DNA of 64,000 nt from an uncultured Eubacterium sp. (GCA_910586225.1 CAJUIL010000019.1:7107-71106), one strand, 5' to 3'. Shown: positions 1 through 9,503, counted from the stretch's first letter. Numbers and translations are program-made. The notes: generated by a model not told the origin, from the letters alone.

Positions 1-327
1 GTGTACGTCGCATGGGTTCCGGGTGCGTTTGAAATCCCGCTGATTGCGTCTAAAATGGCAAAAAGCGGAAAGTATGACGCAGTGATCTGCCTTGGCGCGG
101 TCATTCGTGGTTCAACAACGCATTATGATTATGTATGCAACGAGGTGTCCAAGGGGATTGCTGCGGTTTCACTGGAAACGGGAGTTCCGGTCATGTTCGG
201 CGTCGTTACGACGGAAAATATTGAACAGGCCATTGAACGCGCAGGCACAAAAGCAGGAAATAAAGGATATGACTGTGCGCTTGGGGCGATTGAGATGGTT
301 AATCTGATCCGTGAGATAGAAGCATAA
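1..327 (+). CDS. ribH: 6,7-dimethyl-8-ribityllumazine synthase, 3' part
   Basis: C-terminal part of lumazine synthase, which condenses 5-amino-6-ribitylaminouracil with 3,4-dihydroxybutanone phosphate in riboflavin synthesis. The reading frame is open at base 1, so the gene starts outside the window; roughly 45 N-terminal residues of the usual ~155 are missing. The visible sequence has the family core: VPGAFEIP, the substrate-site stretch CLGAVIRGSTTHYDYV, then the GVPVMFGVVTTEN strand and an AGTKAGNKG loop. In this family the rest of a rib operon normally lies upstream, which cannot be seen here. A strong hairpin terminator follows about 30 bases after the stop. Confidence 0.95.
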   Translation: MYVAWVPGAFEIPLIASKMAKSGKYDAVICLGAVIRGSTTHYDYVCNEVSKGIAAVSLETGVPVMFGVVTTENIEQAIERAGTKAGNKGYDCALGAIEMVNLIREIEA

Positions 328-356
328 TCGGGCATCCGATCGATGCCGATACGATA

Positions 357-400
357 CGGCTGTGCAGAAAGTAGGATTCTTTCTGCACAGCCGTTTGTTT
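357..400 (+). terminator. intrinsic terminator after ribH
   Basis: A perfect 15-bp stem (357-371 with 379-393, seven-base loop) is followed on the + strand by TTTGTTTG. It sits between two convergent genes. The opposite strand has no U-tract, so it mainly serves ribH. Confidence 0.85.
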
Positions 401-404
401 GATG

Positions 405-1544
405 TTAGGAGGAAGCTGGTTCCAGCCTTGCATGGAAATCCGACATTGCTTCGGAGATTTTGATCTGCTGCGGGCAGACCGCTTCACAGCTGCGGCAGCC
501 GATACAGGCTGATGGGTGCTTTTCCTTAGGGATTGCCATCAGCGCCATCGGTGCGATAAATCCGCCTCCGGTAAAACAGTGTTCATTGTAAAGCTTTAAC
601 AAAGCCGGGATATCTAGTCCTTTCGGACAGTGTGCGGTACAATAACGGCAGGCAGTACAAGGCAGGATACTGCGGATCATATGATCTGCAATGCCAAGCA
701 GCGCAGTCTGCTCTTGTTCGTTCAGCTTCCGGTCAGATGCAAACGTCTGGATATTCTGCTGGATCTGTTCCAGACTGGACATACCAGAAAGGATCATCGT
801 AACGCCCTCGATCCCCTGCAGGAAACGGAACGCCCATGATGTAACCGACTCATCCGGCCGCAGATCAAGCAGTTTTTTGCTGGCCTCATCGGACAAGGCA
901 GCCAGCTTGCCGCCGCGCAGAGGTTCCATGACCCAGATTGGGATCTGGCGTTCATTTAAGAGCTCCGCTTTTTCCTTGGCATTTTGGAATGTCCAGTCAA
1001 TCCAGTTCAGCTGGATCTGCCCAAATTCCATAGCGTCGCCGTAAGCGTCTAAAAACCGTCTCATAATATCGCAGCTTCCGTGTGCGGAAAATCCAAGGTG
1101 GCGGATTCTGCCGTTTTCCTTCTGCTTTTTCAGATACGCAAAAATACCGTATTTTGGATCCAGATAGGCGTCAATATTCATTTCGCAGACGTTGTGGAAC
1201 AAATAAAAGTCAAAATAGTCTACGCGGCATTTTTTTAGCTGTGCCTCGAAGATCTCTTCAACCTTGTCCATATTGGAAAGGTCGTAGCCTGGAAACTTGG
1301 TTGCCAGATAAAAGCTTTCGCGTGGATATTTGCTGAGCAAACGGCCGATAACAGCTTCGGACTGTCCGTCGTGGTAGCCCCAGGCGGTATCGTAATAGTT
1401 GATGCCGTGCTCCATCGCATAAGCGACCATTTCTGCTGCGGCGGCTTCATCGATCTCGGATAAATTGTCTCCTGAAGCAGGCAGACGCATAGCGCCTAAT
1501 CCGAGCGCCGACAGCTTGAGATTCTGAAAATTCTGATAGATCAT
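405..1544 (-). CDS. aldo/keto reductase with C-terminal 2x[4Fe-4S] ferredoxin domain
   Basis: 379-aa oxidoreductase. The N-terminal ~280 residues form an aldo/keto reductase barrel: LGLGAMRLP start, catalytic Asp and Tyr in YYDTAWGYH, Lys in LATKFPG, His in YLFHNV. The C-terminal part carries two cysteine clusters, CTACRYCTAHCPKG and CIGCRSCEAVCPQQ, typical of two 4Fe-4S centres. Such fusions are common in anaerobic Clostridia; their substrates are mostly unknown. The start is the ATG at 1544, preceded by AAAGAGGTG; a longer in-frame start at 1604 lacks a ribosome binding site and would add 20 residues unlike the family. Single gene, convergent with ribH and divergent from fbp. Confidence 0.9.
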   Translation of the reverse strand: MIYQNFQNLKLSALGLGAMRLPASGDNLSEIDEAAAAEMVAYAMEHGINYYDTAWGYHDGQSEAVIGRLLSKYPRESFYLATKFPGYDLSNMDKVEEIFEAQLKKCRVDYFDFYLFHNVCEMNIDAYLDPKYGIFAYLKKQKENGRIRHLGFSAHGSCDIMRRFLDAYGDAMEFGQIQLNWIDWTFQNAKEKAELLNERQIPIWVMEPLRGGKLAALSDEASKKLLDLRPDESVTSWAFRFLQGIEGVTMILSGMSSLEQIQQNIQTFASDRKLNEQEQTALLGIADHMIRSILPCTACRYCTAHCPKGLDIPALLKLYNEHCFTGGGFIAPMALMAIPKEKHPSACIGCRSCEAVCPQQIKISEAMSDFHARLEPASS

Positions 1545-1735
1545 TGGTTCGTCACCTCTTTCTTTGGATGGGGAGCATTTATGTAACTTTAAAAACCATA
1601 GCATGATTCGGATTTTTAGTCAAATGATTTTTCACTGAAGGATTTTCGCATTTTGGGGTAAAATGATTGGCATCCAGTGAGGAATTTGTTATAATCAAGG
1701 AAAACGGGGAATCATTGATAGAACAGGGGGGCAAT

Positions 1736-3640
1736 ATGGAATTTGATCAGGAAAAATATCTGACTCTATTAGCGGAAAAATATCCGACCATCCAGTCGGT
1801 ATGCCGGGAAATTATTAATCTGAGCGCGATCTTGAACCTGCCAAAGGGAACGGAGCATTTTATGAGCGACCTGCATGGGGAGTACGAAGCGTTTTACCAT
1901 ATTTTAAACAACTGCTCCGGCGTGGTTCGGGAAAAGGTAGATATGTTGTTTGAAGAAAAGCTGTCGGACGCAGAGCGCGAGCAGATCTGCACGCTTATTT
2001 ATTATCCAAGGGAGAAGCTGGAGCTGATAAAAAAAGAAGTGATGAATCTGCGGGAATGGTACCGTGAGACATTAACAGAGCTGATTGAGATTGCCAAGAC
2101 ACTGTCGTCCAAATATACGCGTTCTAAGGTGAGAAAGGCTATGCCGGAGGAGTTTGCGTATATTATTGACGAGCTGCTCCATGTGCAGCGGGATGAGGAT
2201 GATAACCAGGTCATTTATCATCGTGAGATTTTAACGACGATCATCGAGCTGGACAATGCAGACGAATTTATTGTGGCGCTGGCGGATCTGATCAAGCGTA
2301 TGGCGGTTGACCGTCTGCATATCGTCGGTGATATTTTCGACCGGGGCGCCTGCGCCGACCAGATTTTGGATCTTTTGATGAAATATCATTCTCTGGATAT
2401 CGAATGGGGCAATCATGATATTTTGTGGATGGGTGCGGCTGCGGGAAGCAAAGCTTGTATTGCGAATGTCGTGCGCAACAACTTAAAATACGATAATACG
2501 GAAATACTGGAGAACAGCTATGGCATCAGTCTTAGAAAGCTGTCGCTGTATGCGGAAAAGCTGTATCCCGGTTTGGAGCCGATGCAGGCGGCGCTGAAAG
2601 CGATCACGGTCATGCTGTTCAAGCTGGAAGGCGAAGTTATCGCCAGACATCCGGAATATGAAATGGATGACCGCAGGCTGCTGCACCGGATATGCTGGGA
2701 CAAGCATACGAACAGGCATACGATTGAGCTGGAAGGACAGACCTATGAGCTGACAGAAACCGAATTTCCGACGGTCGATCCGGAACACGCATATCAGCTA
2801 TCCGCTGAGGAAGAGGAAATTATGGACGAGCTGTGCATGGCGTTTGTCAATAGCAGCCGCTTGAATGAGCATATCCGTTTTTTGTATAAAAAAGGCGGGA
2901 TGTATAAGACGTTTAACGGCAATCTGTTGTATCATGGCTGTATTCCGCTTGACAACGAGGGTAACTTTGAGGGCATTTGTATCGATGGCAGGATGTACAA
3001 AGGGCGCGCGTATTTGGAGTATGCGGATAAAACGAGCCGGCGCGCTTATCTGTCCGGACGTAAGCAAAGCGACTTGGACTTTATGTGGTATTTATGGTGC
3101 GGCAGGAGATCTCCGTTGTGCGGCCGCAATATTAAGACGTTTGAGCGCAGCTATATTGCGGATCCGTCTGTTTGGCACGAGGATTCAGACCCGTATTATA
3201 AGTTTTATAAAACCGAAAAAACCTGTAATATGATATTACGTGAATTTGGCCTGTACTCCTCCTTTTCCCACATCATCAACGGACATACGCCCGTCCGCAC
3301 AGGCAAAGGGGAAATGCCGGTGCGCGCAAACGGCAAGCTGATCGTGATTGACGGAGGATTTTGCCGCAGCTATCACAAGACGACCGGAATCGCGGGATAT
3401 ACGCTGATATACAATTCCCACGGTATCCGTATCAAGGCGCACCAGCCGTTTGAAAGCGTTTATACGGCGCTGCGGGACAATAAGGACATCGAATCGAAAA
3501 GCGAGCTTGTAGAGACGGAGAAAGAGCGCCTGATGGTAAAGCATACCGATAACGGCAGGAAAATACTGGAGGATATCGAAGGGCTGAAAAAGCTGCTGGA
3601 TGCATACCGGGACGGAACGATTGAACAGGGGAATTTATAA
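1736..3640 (+). CDS. fbp: fructose-1,6-bisphosphatase class III
   Basis: 634-aa class III (Bacillus-type) fructose-1,6-bisphosphatase, which makes fructose 6-phosphate from fructose 1,6-bisphosphate in gluconeogenesis. Metallophosphoesterase motifs are visible: VGDIFDRG, then IEWGNHDILWMG, and INGHTPV near the C-terminus, which supply metal ligands. Length is close to the usual ~640-670 residues. The ATG at 1736 is chosen because GGGGGG lies just upstream and the homologous part starts there; a frame extension back to 1667 looks untranslated. Stands alone, followed by a hairpin shared with the convergent neighbour. Confidence 0.95.
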   Translation: MEFDQEKYLTLLAEKYPTIQSVCREIINLSAILNLPKGTEHFMSDLHGEYEAFYHILNNCSGVVREKVDMLFEEKLSDAEREQICTLIYYPREKLELIKKEVMNLREWYRETLTELIEIAKTLSSKYTRSKVRKAMPEEFAYIIDELLHVQRDEDDNQVIYHREILTTIIELDNADEFIVALADLIKRMAVDRLHIVGDIFDRGACADQILDLLMKYHSLDIEWGNHDILWMGAAAGSKACIANVVRNNLKYDNTEILENSYGISLRKLSLYAEKLYPGLEPMQAALKAITVMLFKLEGEVIARHPEYEMDDRRLLHRICWDKHTNRHTIELEGQTYELTETEFPTVDPEHAYQLSAEEEEIMDELCMAFVNSSRLNEHIRFLYKKGGMYKTFNGNLLYHGCIPLDNEGNFEGICIDGRMYKGRAYLEYADKTSRRAYLSGRKQSDLDFMWYLWCGRRSPLCGRNIKTFERSYIADPSVWHEDSDPYYKFYKTEKTCNMILREFGLYSSFSHIINGHTPVRTGKGEMPVRANGKLIVIDGGFCRSYHKTTGIAGYTLIYNSHGIRIKAHQPFESVYTALRDNKDIESKSELVETEKERLMVKHTDNGRKILEDIEGLKKLLDAYRDGTIEQGNL

Positions 3641-3651
3641 AGCAGAAGGAA

Positions 3652-3690
3652 GCGGGCAGAAAATCAATTCTGCCCGCATTGCTTAATTTT
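3652..3690. terminator. bidirectional terminator between fbp and the sulfatase gene
   Basis: Ten-base perfect stem GCGGGCAGAA (3652-3661) with TTCTGCCCGC (3668-3677), loop AATCAA. On + it is followed by ATTGCTTAATTTT. On - the stem is followed by TTCCTTCTGCTTTAT, so it may serve both convergent genes. It overlaps the 3' end of the - strand gene. Confidence 0.75.
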
Positions 3691-5902
3691 AGCGTTTGTT
3701 CTTTTTTTGCGTATTCTTAGATTTGGAGGTTTTCTTTGGTTGATCCTTTTCTTCTGTATCTGCATCCGTTTTCGTTTCGGCGTCAAACTCCTCTGCCACT
3801 GTATTTTCAGCTGCAGCGTCTGCCGCGTAATACATCAGTGCGTTTTCCGTCGTACGGAATATCGTATTGCTGGAGCCAACCTGACATACCTTGATCGTAT
3901 CTCCGCTTTCCAGATCCGCTGCGTTTTCTGCAGAGAGTATCAGCTGTGTATCCGATACAAAGCGGGTAGATATTTTTTCGTCGTTTACATAGATCCGGCT
4001 CCAGTTTGTAAAATGGTCGCCGAATATGGACAAGCTGCCGTCCGGATTTTTTTCATAGCGGGATACGTGCGTTTCATCTACGCCCATCTGCAGGTCAGAT
4101 GCCGGATACGGGTTTGCACCGTCATAGCAGTAGCGCTCTCCGTACAAAAGGTCGTACTGGAGGTTCTCCAGATCGTTTTGGTACTGGGTATCGTCTGTTT
4201 CGTATTCGCCTGCCTGATGATACGTAAAGATCGTACCTTCATGAAGGCCAGCCTGTTCGGTCGTATAGGCCAGCAGCTGGTAAGCGGTCAGGTCTGCATC
4301 CTTTTGCTCCAGACCAAAATTGTTCCAAGTTGCGTATTTCGTTTTGAAAATGTCGCCGGACTTTAAGTCCTCGTCGGCCAGCCCAAGTGTTGGCAAATGG
4401 TCGCCGAACAGGACAAGGATGGTATTTTCATCCCGTTTGGAAAGCATATCGGTCAGGTTTTTAATAAACTTATCAACCTCGTGTATCTGATTCACATAAT
4501 ATTCCCACTGGTTATTTTTTTCTTCTGTCTCGGCGCCGGACACTCGGATTTCTGGATTTGTAAGTATTTTTTCCTCTGGATAGCTGCCGTGGCCCTGTAC
4601 AGTGATCGTATATACAAAATCAGACTGGTTTGGTGTGGAGTCTAATGCTTTTTCCGTTTCCCCGATCAGAATGTCGTCTGTCGGCCAGGAGCCAAGCGGC
4701 GTATATTCCTGGATGTTCATCAGCTCCTTGCTTGTAAAGGTGTCGAAGCCGAACTGGGAAAACGCGTTTGCGCGGCTGTAAAAGTTGCCGCCGTTATTGT
4801 GTACGACGTGTGTGCCGTATCCGAGCTTTGACAGGTCGGATGCGATGCTTTCGCAGTCTGTTTCCTTTAACACGGTTTTGTATGGGTACTCGCCGGTACC
4901 GAAAAACCGCAGGTTCATGCCGGTCAGTACCTCAAATTCCGAATTGGCGGTTCCTGCGCCTACCACTGGGACGGTCAGATAACCGGATGTAAAATTGTCG
5001 CTTAACGCCCGGAAATTCGGTATTGGGTCTTTGGACAGATTTAAAAAGTTAATTTCCGTCGGATCCATAAATGATTCCAATAGTACACAGATTACATTGG
5101 GCTGTTTACCTTTGGAATCTGATACAACCTTGTCGGATTCCGCCAGCTGGTAAGAGGAAGCCTCGGACCTTGCCTGTGCGACTGTCTGTCGGATTTCCCT
5201 GATCCGCGTTTCCGAGTAATCGTCCGGCTTGCTCATGCCGCGGTCCATAACGCTAGAAGAAAATCCATATACAAATCCGTAGTCAGAATATCCCTGTGCA
5301 ATATTTGAAAAATAAGAAGCCATCTGTTCGGAATTTTGTGCCATCGTAGTCGCTGCGGACATGATAACCCCCATACCTGCACAGAAGCATAACGCACGTA
5401 TTTTGTGCGGGTGTCCCTGGAATTTTGGCCCTTTCAAAGCCAAAATGACCAGAAATACAACAAGGATGGCTAACAGTATGATCACGCAGATTTCCTGCGT
5501 CTTTGTAAAATACTGTGTATTTGTCATAGTAAGCAGATCAGAAATACATTTCAGATCCGTATAGCCAAACGGAGTGACGCGCTGTGACAGCACGCATCCG
5601 TTGATAATGCCAAGCAGCAGCCAGATACAGCTGATAATAATGCGCATCAGCAGCCTGCGGCGGAACAGATAAACAATGGACATCGTAAAAAAGATGATCA
5701 ATGCGTTAAAGAAAAACGCAAATGCGTGTCCGCCCAAAAATACACACGCGTCGATGAAGGAACGCCTGGAGCACACTTCTATAATAAATACGAGCGCGCA
5801 CGCAAGCAGAGCATGGAACAATATGGAATAACGGTTAAAAAAAGCAATCTGGCGGCTATAATCACGTTTAGCGGCACATTTATGCTGAAATATTGTTTTC
5901 AT
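3689..5902 (-). CDS. LTA synthase-like membrane sulfatase/phosphoglycerol transferase
   Basis: 737-aa polytopic membrane protein with an extracytoplasmic sulfatase fold, of the LtaS/alkaline-phosphatase-superfamily type that moves glycerol phosphate onto cell-envelope polymers or glycolipids. About five hydrophobic segments fill the first ~200 residues. The catalytic domain starts at PNVICVLLESFMDP, with the probable nucleophile Thr in GAGTANSEFEVLTG and the metal-binding LFGDHLPT. After the domain comes a ~120-residue extension ending in a Lys/Thr/Asn-rich tail, which is not usual for short LtaS proteins. Start ATG at 5902 has GGAGGAGG upstream. The exact polymer cannot be told from sequence. 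Confidence 0.85.
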   Translation of the reverse strand: MKTIFQHKCAAKRDYSRQIAFFNRYSILFHALLACALVFIIEVCSRRSFIDACVFLGGHAFAFFFNALIIFFTMSIVYLFRRRLLMRIIISCIWLLLGIINGCVLSQRVTPFGYTDLKCISDLLTMTNTQYFTKTQEICVIILLAILVVFLVILALKGPKFQGHPHKIRALCFCAGMGVIMSAATTMAQNSEQMASYFSNIAQGYSDYGFVYGFSSSVMDRGMSKPDDYSETRIREIRQTVAQARSEASSYQLAESDKVVSDSKGKQPNVICVLLESFMDPTEINFLNLSKDPIPNFRALSDNFTSGYLTVPVVGAGTANSEFEVLTGMNLRFFGTGEYPYKTVLKETDCESIASDLSKLGYGTHVVHNNGGNFYSRANAFSQFGFDTFTSKELMNIQEYTPLGSWPTDDILIGETEKALDSTPNQSDFVYTITVQGHGSYPEEKILTNPEIRVSGAETEEKNNQWEYYVNQIHEVDKFIKNLTDMLSKRDENTILVLFGDHLPTLGLADEDLKSGDIFKTKYATWNNFGLEQKDADLTAYQLLAYTTEQAGLHEGTIFTYHQAGEYETDDTQYQNDLENLQYDLLYGERYCYDGANPYPASDLQMGVDETHVSRYEKNPDGSLSIFGDHFTNWSRIYVNDEKISTRFVSDTQLILSAENAADLESGDTIKVCQVGSSNTIFRTTENALMYYAADAAAENTVAEEFDAETKTDADTEEKDQPKKTSKSKNTQKKNKR

Positions 5903-6258
5903 AAATACGGAATACCTCCTCCGGTAAATTTCTTAAATACTTTATTCTGACTGAGAATAAAATATATCCTATCGGCAAAAAAATCAATCGGTAAAAATCA
6001 TAAAAAATTCTTAAGATTTCCTTAAATTCGGGATATTATGAATAAACTCTGAAAATACGGAATGGAAATTGCCTTGAAACAAGCCATTTTGTGCGTTATA
6101 ATCATCTGATGAGCATACAAAGCCGGTCTGAAAAATAGCGGTGTTTCAGGAAGGATCTGTCTCCGCTGGCATAGATTCCCGCGCTTTGGGAATAATGCTG
6201 GTAACCATCTTTTGAAAAACGCATATACTCTTAGTAACGAAATGCAGGAGAAAGACGC
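5903..6258. other. divergent intergenic region with structured leader
   Basis: AT-rich region between two divergent genes. Close to the sulfatase gene is a small hairpin, TTTATTCT/AGAATAAA at 5941-5961. For the rightward gene there is a clear promoter at 6074-6102 and then a ~150-base untranslated leader. The leader holds pairable arms AGCGG (6137-6141) with CCGCT (6163-6167) and ATTCCC (6175-6180) with GGGAAT (6188-6193). It matches no riboswitch class I can recognise. Confidence 0.5.
6074..6102 (+). promoter_or_regulatory. sigma-A-type promoter
   Basis: TTGAAA (6074-6079), 17-base spacer, TATAAT (6097-6102). Predicted start near 6109, giving a long leader before the GTG at 6259. Confidence 0.75.
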
Positions 6259-6840
6259 GTGGATTATAAGCAGGAACAGTATATGCGTATGCAGCAGTAC
6301 CAGTATGCGCCAAGGACTCCTTTTTATATGAGCTATCCAGTGCAGAATATGTATCTGACAGAGCTGGAATATGACCGGGATATGGAACGTATGAAGGAAC
6401 TATATCCTGAGGAGGCCAAACGTATCCAAAGGCTTGTGGAGGAAGAGTGCGACAAGCTGGAATATGAAGGCAGTATGATGTTTGACGAATATCCGGACCG
6501 GGTAATGCTTAAAGTGATCTGCGAAAGAATCCGCCAGGCAGCATCCGCTGTGCCGCAGCAGGAGACGGATGCGCAGCCAGAGCAGGTAGAGGCCCAGGAT
6601 TTTAGAGGCAGACCAGGACCGGGCAGGTCGCCAGGCAGACCACCAGGGCCAGGCAGGCCGCCAGGATGGGGCCCGCCGCCACCGCCGGGATGGGGGCCGC
6701 CGCCGGGCAGACCGCCAGGGCCACCGCCGCCACCAGGCAGACCGCCGTCAAACGGGCTTGGCAATCTGATCGAGGTGCTGCTTTACAACGAGATGTATAA
6801 AAGGCGCTGCAGGCACAACCGCTGCAGACGTTGGTGGTAA
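6259..6840 (+). CDS. proline/glycine-rich small protein of unknown function
   Basis: 193 aa, not assigned to a known family. Three parts: a Tyr/Gln/Met-rich N-terminus (residues 1-35); an acidic helical middle (to ~115) with ELYPEEAKRIQ and EEECDKLEYEGSMMFDEYPD; and a ~50-residue tract of PGRPPG/GWGPPPPP units, ending in a short hydrophobic helix and a basic Cys-containing tail, YKRRCRHNRCRRWW. Starts at GTG 6259 with GCAGGAG upstream. The composition suggests a surface, coat or scaffold protein, but that is inference. A large secreted protein gene follows after 96 bases, and the two may be co-transcribed. Confidence 0.75.
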   Translation: MDYKQEQYMRMQQYQYAPRTPFYMSYPVQNMYLTELEYDRDMERMKELYPEEAKRIQRLVEEECDKLEYEGSMMFDEYPDRVMLKVICERIRQAASAVPQQETDAQPEQVEAQDFRGRPGPGRSPGRPPGPGRPPGWGPPPPPGWGPPPGRPPGPPPPPGRPPSNGLGNLIEVLLYNEMYKRRCRHNRCRRWW

Positions 6841-6936
6841 TCAAAAAAACGGCCCGTTCGGGAAGATATGCAGATCAAAATGCAGTCTTGCCCGGACGGC
6901 TACATAACATAAAAGCTTACGAAAGGAAAAGGACAG

Positions 6937-9441
6937 ATGAAAAAAGGATTGATCAAGGCCGCGGTGCTTACGACGATATTTATTGTAACGCTGCTTGTCA
7001 CAGGGCAGGTTACAAATAAGGACCAGCTGGATCTAACGACGGAAATGAAGGAGCCTGTGCTGCCTGTCATTGTGTTGTACAATGAGGATGAGCCGATTAA
7101 TGAGCTGCACGGCTATCTTTCGCAGATGAACGCTACCGGGATGCGGGATACGATCACGCCGCTTTCCAGCAGCAGGGAGGTGCCGCTGCAGATACGGACA
7201 TATGGTTACCGGATCGATGCGGTTTCCTACGAGATCCGCAGCATTGATGGGGAGCGCCTGATTTCAGATGGAAATATTACATCCTTTGAATCGGAGGACG
7301 GGCAGATCAGGGCAAGCGTGCCAGTGCAAAGCCTGCTGGAGCAGTCCAGGGAATATATCCTAACGTTAAAGCTTCGGCAGGAGGATACGACCTGCTATTA
7401 CTACACGAGGATCGCGGACGCGAGAGACTGCTATGTGGCGCAGAGTGTCAGGTTTGCCAAGCAGATCAGCGATATTACGTTTTCGGACAGTCCGGACAAG
7501 CTCTCTACGTATTGGGAGCCGAATGCATCGGGGGACAATTCCACGCTGCATAAGGTTACGATCCATTCAAGCTTAATGCAGGCGAACTGGGCGGACTTTG
7601 AATGCGACAGGCTTTCGGATCCGATACCATCCGTAAAGGAAATGAACGCGTCTTATAACGTAATTTTGCTGAATTATGTTGTGACGGCCAAAGGGACGAG
7701 CGGAGAGCTGGAATATTATAATGTGGAAGAGTATTACCGCATACGCTACACAAATGAACGGATGTATCTGCTGAATTTTGAACGTACGATGAATCAGATT
7801 TTTAACGGCGAAAATGATTTTTTGTATGAAAACTATCTGCAGCTTGGCATCCGATCCAAAGAGATAGAATATATGCAGAATGAATCGGGGACAGTGACCT
7901 GCTTTGTGCAGGAGGGAGATCTGTGGAGCTATAACCAGTCGTTCCATCGTTTGTCAGAAGTGTTCAGCTTCCGCGGACATGAGGGGATCGACGCACGGGA
8001 AAACTATATGCAGCATGATATCCGCATTCTCAAGGTAGACGAGGCCGGAGATATCGATTATGTCGTATTTGGCTATATGAACCGCGGCGTTCATGAAGGA
8101 GAGATGGGACTTAGCTTTTTACATTATGACAGCCAGGCCAATACAAACGAGGAAAAGCTGTTTTTATCCTTTGATAAATCCTATCAAATATTGAAGGCGG
8201 AGCTTGGCAGGCTGTTGTATGAAAATGCTGCAGGGGATATTTATCTGCTCTTTAACGGATCCGTTTTTCACATTAACCTGGCGCAAATGGAGCTGGAGGA
8301 GCTTGCCGAGGGGCTTGAGGATGATATGTATGCCGTCTCAGAATCAAATCGGTATTTTGCTTGGATTTCCGACCAGGATTCAAGAGAGGCTTCCGTTATG
8401 GATCTGGAGACGGGCCGCGTGGAAAAGATCAGCGTCGGTGAGGGCAAATCGCTGCGGGTGCTCGGATTTTTACAGGAGGACCTTGTATATGGAATCGCAG
8501 CGGATAAGCACCGGGGAGGCGGAATGGCGGGGATCCGCCAGATGCCTATGTATGCGCTCCGTATCGTTCATGCTGAAGATATGCAGGTGTTAAAAAAATA
8601 TAGGAAAAAGGGATTTTTTATTGAACGTGTGGAGTTCCATAACGGTGTGCTCATTATGCATCGCGTGACCGCCGGGGAAGGCGGCTACGTACAGGCCAGT
8701 CAGGATTCGATCGTAAACCGCGCGCAGGAAGCCGACGATCGTAAGGTTGTCCATACGACGGTAACAGAGGTAAAGCAGACACAGATGCAGCTGACGCTGA
8801 CACAGATGCGAAAGGAAACAACGCCAGTCTATGTCGCGGCAAAGCAGGTGCTCAGCCAGGAGGAAAAAAGGATAACGCTCAAGCCCGCACAGGAGCAGCC
8901 GGTCTATTTCGCCTATGCGAGAGGCAAAGTGGAGGCTGCAACGACTGATATCGCGACAGCGATCCGGATCGCGGATGAGCATATGGGCGTCGTTGTGGAT
9001 GAACGGCAGAATTATATTTGGAAGCGTGCGCGCAAAAGCGTACAAACGCCGCTGGAGGTACAGCCATCCGACGCGGACGCTTCTGGCACACCGCTTATAA
9101 AATGTGTGAGCGCTCTGCTGCGGCACGAGGGGATTGAGGTCAGCGCTGGAGAGCTGCTTGGAAAGGGCGACACGCCGAAAGAGATTTTGCAGTCGCTCCT
9201 GCCAGACCGAAGGGTGATCAGCGTGGAGGGCTGCACCTTGTCGCAGATGCTTTATTATGTTAATGGCTCTACGCCGGTACTGGCAGCAGCGGGGGCACAA
9301 GGCGTGATGCTCGTAACGGGTTATGATGCGCTCAATGTGTGGATGTATGATCCACAGGCGGGCGGAGTGATCAAAAGTACGATAGAAGAAGCCGGAGAGC
9401 AGCTGCTTGCAGCGGGCGGTATTTATCTTGTATATTATTAA
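6937..9441 (+). CDS. large membrane-anchored/secreted protein with degenerate C39-like C-terminal domain
   Basis: 834 aa with an N-terminal signal anchor (residues ~5-23) after MKKG. The middle (~40-640) is rich in beta-type segments with no family I recognise. The last ~120 residues resemble a C39-type cysteine peptidase fold: a Cys in LIKCVSALLRHEGI at the usual nucleophile helix, then VMLVTGYDALNVWMYDP, which matches the His/Asp strand pair. The position where the His is expected is not His (AQGVML), so the domain is probably inactive and may bind rather than cut. Start ATG 6937 has GAAAGGAAAAGG upstream. Role unknown; probably outside the membrane. Confidence 0.7.
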   Translation: MKKGLIKAAVLTTIFIVTLLVTGQVTNKDQLDLTTEMKEPVLPVIVLYNEDEPINELHGYLSQMNATGMRDTITPLSSSREVPLQIRTYGYRIDAVSYEIRSIDGERLISDGNITSFESEDGQIRASVPVQSLLEQSREYILTLKLRQEDTTCYYYTRIADARDCYVAQSVRFAKQISDITFSDSPDKLSTYWEPNASGDNSTLHKVTIHSSLMQANWADFECDRLSDPIPSVKEMNASYNVILLNYVVTAKGTSGELEYYNVEEYYRIRYTNERMYLLNFERTMNQIFNGENDFLYENYLQLGIRSKEIEYMQNESGTVTCFVQEGDLWSYNQSFHRLSEVFSFRGHEGIDARENYMQHDIRILKVDEAGDIDYVVFGYMNRGVHEGEMGLSFLHYDSQANTNEEKLFLSFDKSYQILKAELGRLLYENAAGDIYLLFNGSVFHINLAQMELEELAEGLEDDMYAVSESNRYFAWISDQDSREASVMDLETGRVEKISVGEGKSLRVLGFLQEDLVYGIAADKHRGGGMAGIRQMPMYALRIVHAEDMQVLKKYRKKGFFIERVEFHNGVLIMHRVTAGEGGYVQASQDSIVNRAQEADDRKVVHTTVTEVKQTQMQLTLTQMRKETTPVYVAAKQVLSQEEKRITLKPAQEQPVYFAYARGKVEAATTDIATAIRIADEHMGVVVDERQNYIWKRARKSVQTPLEVQPSDADASGTPLIKCVSALLRHEGIEVSAGELLGKGDTPKEILQSLLPDRRVISVEGCTLSQMLYYVNGSTPVLAAAGAQGVMLVTGYDALNVWMYDPQAGGVIKSTIEEAGEQLLAAGGIYLVYY

Positions 9442-9447
9442 AAAGAA

Positions 9448-9475
9448 TTGACTTTTTACTTTTTTGTGGTAAAAT
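9448..9475 (+). promoter_or_regulatory. promoter of the symporter gene
   Basis: TTGACT (9448-9453), 16-base spacer, TAAAAT (9470-9475). Leads into a ~160-base leader before the ATG at 9641. Confidence 0.7.
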
Positions 9476-9503
9476 GATAAAGTATGATGTTTGGATAAGG
9501 ATA

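Noticed and set aside
6333..6764. - strand Pro/Gly/Ser-rich frame opposite the Pro/Gly-rich gene
   Set aside because: The composition is simply the complement of the PGRPPG-coding repeats; no promoter or ribosome site on that strand.
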